Assembly: GCA_002429315.1 (NCBI GenBank) | Contig: DIZC01000132.1 | Coordinates: 481 to 11,288, forward strand | DNA: 10,808 bases | Reading direction: 5' to 3' | Origin: Alphaproteobacteria bacterium UBA6038 | GTDB taxonomy: Bacteria; Pseudomonadota; Alphaproteobacteria; Micropepsales; Micropepsaceae | In this document: positions 6,155 to 10,808 of the stretch, in pieces | Numbering within the stretch: position 1 is the stretch's first letter | Layout of the letters: the number at the start of each line of letters is the position of its first letter | Made by a program: the position numbers and the translations under genes | The notes under the pieces: model-generated | Databases searched by the model: none | Seen by the model: the letters and a program-made list of their open reading frames with translations, nothing else | What the model was told of the DNA's origin: nothing

Positions 6155-7575
6155 GCGATGCAGGCGTGGCCCGCAAATACGATCTGTTCGGCTTGAGAAC
6201 GCGACTGGCGCGCAGCCGCACGGCGGACGTGCCCGAAGAGGTGCGGCCGGCCCCGGCCGCTGCGATTTCCGGCGACAGCGATCTTGCATCCTTCCTGCGG
6301 CCGCAGCGCATCGTGGCCATCGGCGGCGGGATCGTACTGCTGTTCGTGTTCGGCTTTCTCGGCTGGGCGGCCTTTGCGCCGCTCGACAGCGCGCTCATGG
6401 CGCCAGGCACCATCGTGGTCGCCTCGCACCGCAAGGCCATTCAGCATCTCGAAGGTGGAATCGTACACGACATTTATGTCCGGGACGGGCAGACCGTCGC
6501 GGCCGGACAGAAGCTTATCGCCCTCGACAAGGCGCAGGCGCAGGCCACCGTCGAACTGCTCGGCGATCAGGCGGATGCCTATTCGGCGCAGGAGGCCCGC
6601 CTCATCGCGGAGCGGGATGGCAAGACGGTGATCGACTTTCCGGCCGGTCTCATGGCGCGCGCCGGAGACCCCAAGGTCGCCAAGATCCTGCAGGGCGAGC
6701 AAACCACCTTCGATACCATGCGGGCCACCATCGGCAAGCAGATCGACATTCTGAGCCAGCGCATTCGCGAAAACGCCAGCATGATCGGCGGGCTGAAGGC
6801 GCAGCAAACCGCCGTCGAAAGCCAGTTGGCATATGTGCGGCAGGAAATCGATTCGGTGCAGAAGCTTCTGGCCGACGGGCTGTCGACGATGCCGCGCCTG
6901 CTCGAACTGCAGCGGCAGGAAGCGGACCTCGCCGGGCAGCGCGGACAGATCATCCAGAAAATCGCCGAGGTGAACGAGCAGTCCGGCGAGAACCAGATGC
7001 AGATGATGAATCTGAAGAACCAGCAGATGGGCGACGTGGTGAAGGATCTGCAGGACGTGCAGAGCAAGCGCTTCGACGCGCTGGACCGGATTCAAGCGGC
7101 GCGCGACATCTTCCGGCGACTGGTGCTTGTGGCGCCGGTGGGCGGCAAGGTGGTCGGCCTCTCCGTCCACAGCAGAGGCGCCGTGATCAAGCCGGGCGAA
7201 ACGGTGCTCGAGATCGTGCCGGTGAACGATCCGCTGGAGGTGGAGGCCCATGTCCGTCCCGACGACGCGGGAGACGTGCATGTCGGCATGACCGCGAAGG
7301 TATCTGTGACCGCCTATCAGAGCCGGCGGCTGCCGATGATCACCGGAAAGGTGACCAACTTCTCGGCCGACCGACTGGTGGATGAACGCACCGGCACGCC
7401 GTATTTCGTCGCCGACGTGACGGTGGACCGTTCCACGTTGAAAGACTATCCCGAGGCCAAGATCGTGCCGGGCATGCCGGTGGAAGTGGCGATCGACACC
7501 GGCAAGCGCACCGCCCTCGATTATTTCGTGGAACCGGTCCGCGACGTTTTCCGCCGCGGCATGCGCGAGAAGTAG
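6151..7575 (+). CDS. HlyD-family type I secretion periplasmic adaptor (PrtE class)
   Basis: This is a predicted 474-residue membrane-fusion protein linking the ABC exporter to the TolC-like channel. A cytosolic N-terminus of about 53 residues, slightly longer than usual and Ala/Pro-rich, precedes one membrane helix (about 54-76, RIVAIGGGIVLLFVFGFLGW). The first lipoyl half-motif is at about 95-126 (HLEGGIVHDIYVRDGQTVAAGQ). A long Gln/Glu-rich alpha-helical hairpin region follows (about 127-325). The second lipoyl half begins at VAPVGGKVVGL. A beta-barrel domain comes next, and the typical TALDYFVEPVRDVFRR end closes the protein. Length and order match the HlyD/PrtE family. Its ATG overlaps the ATPase stop by 4 bases. 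Its TAG at 7573-7575 lies 1 base from the stop of the convergent lipoprotein gene, so there is no room for an intergenic terminator. Confidence 0.93.
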   Translation: MSDAGVARKYDLFGLRTRLARSRTADVPEEVRPAPAAAISGDSDLASFLRPQRIVAIGGGIVLLFVFGFLGWAAFAPLDSALMAPGTIVVASHRKAIQHLEGGIVHDIYVRDGQTVAAGQKLIALDKAQAQATVELLGDQADAYSAQEARLIAERDGKTVIDFPAGLMARAGDPKVAKILQGEQTTFDTMRATIGKQIDILSQRIRENASMIGGLKAQQTAVESQLAYVRQEIDSVQKLLADGLSTMPRLLELQRQEADLAGQRGQIIQKIAEVNEQSGENQMQMMNLKNQQMGDVVKDLQDVQSKRFDALDRIQAARDIFRRLVLVAPVGGKVVGLSVHSRGAVIKPGETVLEIVPVNDPLEVEAHVRPDDAGDVHVGMTAKVSVTAYQSRRLPMITGKVTNFSADRLVDERTGTPYFVADVTVDRSTLKDYPEAKIVPGMPVEVAIDTGKRTALDYFVEPVRDVFRRGMREK

Positions 7576-7576
7576 C

Positions 7577-8074
7577 TCACTTTTCCTGTTCGGTTTGCCA
7601 GCAGCGCGTGGCAATGGGTGCCACGGGAAAATCCCCCGCCTGAAGCCTGGCGAAACTGGTAAAGCGCAGCGGCAGACGCGACGCCGGCGGAATCGCGTAC
7701 AGCTTGAAATCGCTTTCCAGCTGCAGCGCCACTTCGCCGTTTGCCTTCTCCTTCCACGGATAATTGTCGGACTCGAACGGCAGCTGGTATTGCAGCCGGC
7801 AGAGCGCGGTCTCGATCTTGATCTTGCCGCCCGACAGCGCCTCGGGGTCGGGGAACGGCACCTCGATAGATTTTCCCTGGAACGCCACCACGGTCTCATC
7901 GCCGGCTGTGACGATGATCTGGTGGTCCGAATTGTTGACGATCACCACGTTCTCCGGCTGCGCCCACATCTCGCAGCCGCCAAGCGGAGCGCACAGCAAA
8001 AGTGCGAGCGCCCACGGACGCCACGGTTGTGCGCTCGATGCGCTTGGCGTGGTGTTGACCGTCGGGAGACTCAT
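7577..8074 (-). CDS. Predicted outer-membrane lipoprotein of unknown function
   Basis: This gene encodes 165 residues. I do not recognise the family. The N-terminus has a polar stretch, R19, a hydrophobic core (about 21-30) and a lipobox LGGC with the lipidated Cys at residue 34. The +2 residue is Glu, not Asp, so Lol sorting to the outer membrane is expected (inference). The mature part of about 130 residues is rich in beta-prone segments (ENVVIVNNSDHQIIVTAGDE, TVVAFQGKSIEVPF, GEVALQLESDFKLYAI), suggesting a small beta-sandwich. It has two further cysteines (C92, C158) that could form a disulfide. The ribosome site before the ATG at 8074 is weak. It follows the beta-barrel gene by 23 bases on the same strand, so the two are probably cotranscribed and may act together at the outer membrane. 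Confidence 0.75.
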   Translation of the reverse strand: MSLPTVNTTPSASSAQPWRPWALALLLCAPLGGCEMWAQPENVVIVNNSDHQIIVTAGDETVVAFQGKSIEVPFPDPEALSGGKIKIETALCRLQYQLPFESDNYPWKEKANGEVALQLESDFKLYAIPPASRLPLRFTSFARLQAGDFPVAPIATRCWQTEQEK

Positions 8075-8097
8075 CCGTTGCCGCGCGCGAACAGGAT

Positions 8098-8889
8098 CTA
8101 CAACCCAAGGCCGATCAGGCTGGCCGGCGTGCCGTCCCAGGTGATGGGGCCGTTGCGCTGCCGGTCGCGCAGCGACCCGTCAACGCCTTCGCCGCCGAAG
8201 TACACCGTGATGCCGGCCGAGAACACGTTCACGTGGCCGCTGATCTGGCTCAACTTCTCATAGGTGTAGCCGACGTTCACACTCACCGGAATTTTCGGCA
8301 CCGGCAGATACTCGGCGGAAACCTTGACGTCGCGCAGCTCGGGGCCGCCGTGTTGGACTTTTGCGTAGTCCACATCCGCATCCAGGGCGATGTTCCTGAC
8401 CGGGTACACCGCGATGCCGGCATCGCCGTAATAGGCGCTGGCGTTGTTGGTGACGGCGCCGCCTTTCAGCCGCAAGGTGATGCTGCGGAAGAAATAGGCC
8501 TCGCCGAAGAGCCCGTAGCTGAGGCTCTGGCTGGTATGCGAATCCGGAAAGCGCAGGGTTGCGACGCTCGCGCCGAACGCACCGGCGTAATCGCGCCAAT
8601 AAACGTCGCCGCCGTAGCCCCACAAATTCGCGTTGCTGACGAGGCTGCTCTTGGGAAAATTGAATTCCGCGTCGGCCACATTCACCTGCACGTTCGGACC
8701 TGGATCGAGGATCGCCAGGTTCGCCCGGCCGACACCGCCCCAGATCGACGAGTCGCCCCCCGGCGTGCTCAGGTCGGCGTAGGATCCGCTGAGGCTGCCG
8801 GACAGGACCAGCGGCGCAGCCGCCGCGGAAGACACCTGACAGACGGCAGCCACACAAAACGCGCCTGTGGCAAGCACACGAACCGGCAT
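8098..8889 (-). CDS. Small outer-membrane beta-barrel (porin-like) protein
   Basis: This is a predicted 263-residue secreted protein. The ATG at 8889 is chosen over the upstream TTG at 8946 because GAGG lies 8-9 bases before it and it gives a clean signal peptide (MPVR, hydrophobic core, cleavage within the Ala run at residues 22-25). The mature part shows alternating polar/hydrophobic strands with aromatic girdles: ANLWGYGGDVYWRDY, QSLSYGLFGEAYFF, ITLRLKGGAV, ASAYYGDAGIAVYPV, VSVNVGYTYEKL, VNVFSAGITVYFGG. This fits a barrel of perhaps 10-12 strands. The chain does not end in an aromatic residue; about 30 non-strand residues follow the last strand (to SLIGLGL), which is unusual for a BAM substrate. 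It sits 57 bases after the YkgJ-type gene and 23 bases before the lipoprotein gene. The function is unknown; it could be a porin or a surface barrel. Confidence 0.75.
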   Translation of the reverse strand: MPVRVLATGAFCVAAVCQVSSAAAAPLVLSGSLSGSYADLSTPGGDSSIWGGVGRANLAILDPGPNVQVNVADAEFNFPKSSLVSNANLWGYGGDVYWRDYAGAFGASVATLRFPDSHTSQSLSYGLFGEAYFFRSITLRLKGGAVTNNASAYYGDAGIAVYPVRNIALDADVDYAKVQHGGPELRDVKVSAEYLPVPKIPVSVNVGYTYEKLSQISGHVNVFSAGITVYFGGEGVDGSLRDRQRNGPITWDGTPASLIGLGL

Positions 8890-8946
8890 GAGAATACGCC
8901 TCGGCAACCTTGGGCCCGACCTTATCCGCTTTTTCCTTTCCTGCAA

Positions 8947-9507
8947 TCAGACTTGTCGCTGCGCCATGGCTTCTTCGCGGCCGAGCCTGCGGGCATCCCA
9001 GCGGCCTTCTCCGAGATTTTCGATGAAGATGAAATCGTCCGCGCCAAGCACGCCAAGCTCCACATGGCGATCCGGCAGAAAAACGGAGACGTCCTTCTCG
9101 AGATAAGCCACCACCTGTCCGCCGCGCGGCAGCGCCATCGCCGCCCAACCCTTGAGCTGGGAGTAATATGGCTCCTGGCGCCAAGCATCGGGATAGAGCG
9201 GATCGGCGTGCGCGTTGAGCCGTCGGCCTTCCAGGTCGTAGGTGATGATGATGTGCGCTTTCTCCGGCTGCCATTCAGGCCCGAGGCTGCCGTCGATCAG
9301 CCAGCCGCAGTGATAGTTGCGGCATTCGTCAGGCCGCGTCGCATGAATGCCGCATCCCGTCCCCACGACGCAGTCCTTGCACAGGACGCCCATCGGCTTG
9401 TTGAGGGTGACGGCTTCGAGCACCCGGCAGCACAGCGTGCAGCCGTCGCAGCTGCGCGCCAATGTGAACGGCCCGTTCGGCGTCTCGACGGTCGGCCCGG
9501 GCGCCAT
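8947..9507 (-). CDS. YkgJ-family cysteine cluster protein
   Basis: This gene encodes 186 residues. All nine cysteines are in the first third: C20xxC23xxC26C27, then C43xxC46, C52, C62 and C67, with CGIHATRPDECRNYHC the most recognisable stretch. This matches the YkgJ/zinc- or iron-chelating cysteine-cluster family. The cysteines probably bind Zn or an Fe-S cluster (family knowledge; the metal is not known from sequence). The rest has no Cys and looks like a beta-rich companion domain (AHIIITYDLEGRRLNAHADP, GQVVAYLEKDVSVFLPD). There is no signal peptide, so it is cytosolic. The ATG at 9507 lies 7 bases after the GNAT stop; GGGAG about 12 bases upstream is the nearest ribosome site. Tight spacing suggests cotranscription with the GNAT gene. 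Confidence 0.85.
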   Translation of the reverse strand: MAPGPTVETPNGPFTLARSCDGCTLCCRVLEAVTLNKPMGVLCKDCVVGTGCGIHATRPDECRNYHCGWLIDGSLGPEWQPEKAHIIITYDLEGRRLNAHADPLYPDAWRQEPYYSQLKGWAAMALPRGGQVVAYLEKDVSVFLPDRHVELGVLGADDFIFIENLGEGRWDARRLGREEAMAQRQV

Positions 9508-9514
9508 GGACGGA

Positions 9515-10042
9515 TTACACTCCCGTGCCAGCCGGCGCCGTCTCGCGCGGGCGCAGCAGATTCACATAACCCGTCCGCTTGTCCTCGATGGTGACGAAAC
9601 CGAGTTTGCGGCAGAGCTTGAGCGAGGGCTCGTTGCCGACATGCACTTCCACCCGCGCGGCGCGGCCCTTCCGCGCCCATTCGTTGGCCACCAGTTCGAT
9701 GAAGGCGGTGCCGAGACCCTTCGCCTGACGCTCCGGCGACAGTGCGAAATCGACGAAGTAGACGCGCTCGCCTTCGTCCTCCTCGATCAGCCGCCCAATC
9801 GGCACCCCGTCGCTCTCGATGATGGAATAGACGGCGTCGGGAAACAGGGCGCGGTGCGTGCCGCTCTGCGAGCGGTGCTGGAAGGCGACCATGGTATCGA
9901 TCGCGGCATCGGCCAACCCCGCCTGCATCAGCGGCCGCTCGGTGTGACTCTTGAACAGCGCGAACAGGAAAGACTCATCCTCCGCCCGCTCGGCGCGCAG
10001 CGTCACCGTGCCGAACTTCGTGTCGTAGCGCCGCACTTCCAT
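9515..10042 (-). CDS. GNAT-family N-acetyltransferase
   Basis: This is a predicted 175-residue acetyl-CoA-dependent N-acetyltransferase; the substrate is unknown. The frame is open to 10345, but the ATG at 10042 has AAGGA 8 bases upstream and starts a typical GNAT fold (MEVRRYDTKFGTVTLRAER). Motif A is complete: strand VYFVDFALSP followed by the CoA pyrophosphate loop RQAKGLGTAF (Q/RxxGxG/A). Motif B follows at RVEVHVGNEPSLKLCRKLGFV. In my recollection GNAT proteins of this kind often sit beside DUF6916 and tail-collar (Mdp) genes, and that is the arrangement here: DUF6916 starts 55 bases away, divergently. It leads a run of four minus-strand genes ending at 7577. Confidence 0.88.
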   Translation of the reverse strand: MEVRRYDTKFGTVTLRAERAEDESFLFALFKSHTERPLMQAGLADAAIDTMVAFQHRSQSGTHRALFPDAVYSIIESDGVPIGRLIEEDEGERVYFVDFALSPERQAKGLGTAFIELVANEWARKGRAARVEVHVGNEPSLKLCRKLGFVTIEDKRTGYVNLLRPRETAPAGTGV

Positions 10043-10096
10043 CGGCGGTTTCCTTGAGGCAATCTCCGGCGCGTTCCCATCGCATAGGATTGAGGC

Positions 10097-10390
10097 ATGG
10101 CCGAGTTTCTCGAGATTCATCATTTCCAGCCGCTGGTCGGCAAGACGGTGCGCTTCAAGGGTACGCCCTTTGCCATGCCGCTCATCAAGATCATCGCCGG
10201 CGAAAAGTACATTCCCAGCGCCAAGCGCGATCCGTTCATCCTCATCTTCCGCGCGCCGAAGACCGACGTCTATATGACGGAAGGCTACTTCGAATGCGAA
10301 TTCGAGGACGGACCAACCTACCAGATCTATATCTCGCCTACCCACACGCCCGAGCGGGAGTGGCAGGACTACCAGGCCATCTTCAACTAA
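10097..10390 (+). CDS. DUF6916 family protein
   Basis: This gene encodes 97 residues. The ATG at 10097 is preceded by AGGA with 7 bases spacing. The protein starts MAEFLEIHHFQPLVGKTVRF and is beta-rich, with PFILIFRAP (about 53-61), YFECEFEDGPTYQIYISPT (about 69-87) and a closing YQAIFN. I recognise this as the DUF6916 pattern (an early F-x-P-L-V-G-x-F/V, a late Y-x-A-x-F-N). These proteins are small, soluble and commonly encoded next to phage tail-collar (microcystin-dependent protein) genes; no biochemical role is known to me. The gene ends 6 bases from the stop of the convergent tail-collar gene. Only 54 bases separate its start from the divergent GNAT start, and I see no clear promoter boxes there. 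Confidence 0.8.
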   Translation: MAEFLEIHHFQPLVGKTVRFKGTPFAMPLIKIIAGEKYIPSAKRDPFILIFRAPKTDVYMTEGYFECEFEDGPTYQIYISPTHTPEREWQDYQAIFN

Positions 10391-10396
10391 GGCGCG

Positions 10397-10795
10397 TCAG
10401 GTCTGCGACGGGAATATCCCCTGCAGGGCAATGCACATGTTGATGCAGAGGTACGGCATCAGGTTGGTGTGAGCCTGGCTGCCGCCGGTATTCCCCATGG
10501 TGTTGGCCCACAACAAGCCGTTGGGCGCAGCCGTGCTGTATAGCGACATGGTGAAGGTGCCGCCGGGGTTCGCCGTGGCCACGCATTTGGCGAGCGTGCC
10601 GGGCGGCGTCGTCGAGGTCCCGTCCGTCGTTGTGCCGTTGAGCGAGTGGGTGTGCGTGGGCATCTCGGAGCTGATGATCGTGTGCGCTTCTTCGCCGCCG
10701 CGCTGGCCGAGCGTGAAGCCGGCGCCCATGTGAACGGGAACCCGGCTGCGCAGATCGGGAAGGGCAAAATTGACCCGCCCGTCGCCGCCGTACAT
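10397..10795 (-). CDS. Phage tail-collar domain (Mdp-type) protein, N-terminus missing at contig end
   Basis: About 132 residues are visible. They start within the conserved YGGDGRVNFALPDLRSRVPV of the tail-collar fold. GFTLGQRGGEEAHTI and EMPTHTHSLNG (the TLG-GxE-xxxL-EMPxHxH pattern) follow, then a variable middle. The conserved end is LMPYLCINMCIALQGIFPSQT. This is the family called microcystin-dependent protein or tail-collar protein, found both in phage tails and in bacterial loci outside prophages. Relatives normally have about 40 more N-terminal residues (PxGWAxCDGQLLPI...LLGTxYGG). Here that part is missing because adapter sequence replaces it at 10796. The ATG at 10795 is therefore an internal Met, not a start. 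The TGA at 10399-10397 is real and lies 6 bases from the DUF6916 stop. Confidence 0.88.
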   Translation of the reverse strand: MYGGDGRVNFALPDLRSRVPVHMGAGFTLGQRGGEEAHTIISSEMPTHTHSLNGTTTDGTSTTPPGTLAKCVATANPGGTFTMSLYSTAAPNGLLWANTMGNTGGSQAHTNLMPYLCINMCIALQGIFPSQT

Positions 10796-10808
10796 CTGTC
10801 TCTTATAC
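10796..10808 (+). other. Nextera transposon adapter remnant (sequencing artefact)
   Basis: The last 13 bases, CTGTCTCTTATAC, equal the first 13 bases of the reverse-complemented Tn5/Nextera mosaic end. They interrupt the reading frame of the tail-collar gene exactly where about 40 conserved residues should continue. This is untrimmed adapter at a contig end and not genomic DNA. Confidence 0.92.

Noticed and set aside
5845..7899. A 684-codon open frame on the minus strand opposite the ABC and adaptor genes
   Set aside because: It lies antisense to two clear, intact secretion genes, is rich in Arg/His/Pro as expected for a GC-rich shadow frame, and has no recognisable domain.
8233..9594. A 453-codon open frame on the plus strand
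   Set aside because: It is antisense to the barrel, YkgJ-type and GNAT genes, all of which have family motifs and ribosome sites; composition is shadow-like.

Overview
The window looks like chromosomal DNA of an alphaproteobacterium. The coding is dense and GC-rich. It has an EcfG-type promoter (GGAAC-N16-CGTT), a permuted ROK protein of a kind I recall from Rhizobiales-like genomes, and a PrtD-class type I exporter. The order or genus cannot be settled from the sequence. The right edge is a contig end: the last 13 bases match the Nextera transposon adapter rather than genome, so the final gene is cut and its apparent start is not biological.

Layout from left to right. Positions 1-1417 (minus strand) hold a small basic DUF6496 protein cut by the window edge, its candidate general-stress promoter, and a ROK-family gene broken by three same-direction one-base shifts. 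That ROK protein has its two lobes in swapped order. Positions 1477-2451 (minus) encode a membrane-anchored SLT lytic transglycosylase with an unusual C-terminal module. Positions 2452-2822 have no gene, but hold a terminator and small inverted repeats.

Positions 2823-7575 are a complete type I secretion system. The TolC-like outer-membrane channel is on the minus strand, and the ABC permease/ATPase and HlyD-family adaptor diverge from it on the plus strand. The ATPase and adaptor overlap by 4 bases (ATGA). The 190-bp divergent gap holds a clean 7-bp inverted repeat just upstream of the channel start. No recognisable substrate, such as an RTX protein, lies in the window.

Positions 7577-10042 are a minus-strand run of four closely spaced genes, in transcription order: GNAT acetyltransferase, YkgJ-type cysteine-cluster protein, small outer-membrane beta-barrel, lipoprotein. 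They end tail-to-tail with the adaptor gene, 1 base apart. Positions 10097-10795 hold a DUF6916 protein and, convergent to it, a truncated phage tail-collar (Mdp-type) protein. With the nearby GNAT gene these look like part of a tail-collar/DUF6916 locus that continues beyond the contig end.

The points most worth a second look are the permuted and broken ROK gene, the EcfG-like promoter in front of DUF6496, the substrate-less secretion locus with its palindrome, the uncharacterised barrel/lipoprotein pair, and the adapter remnant. I see no single convincing new defence or mobile system.
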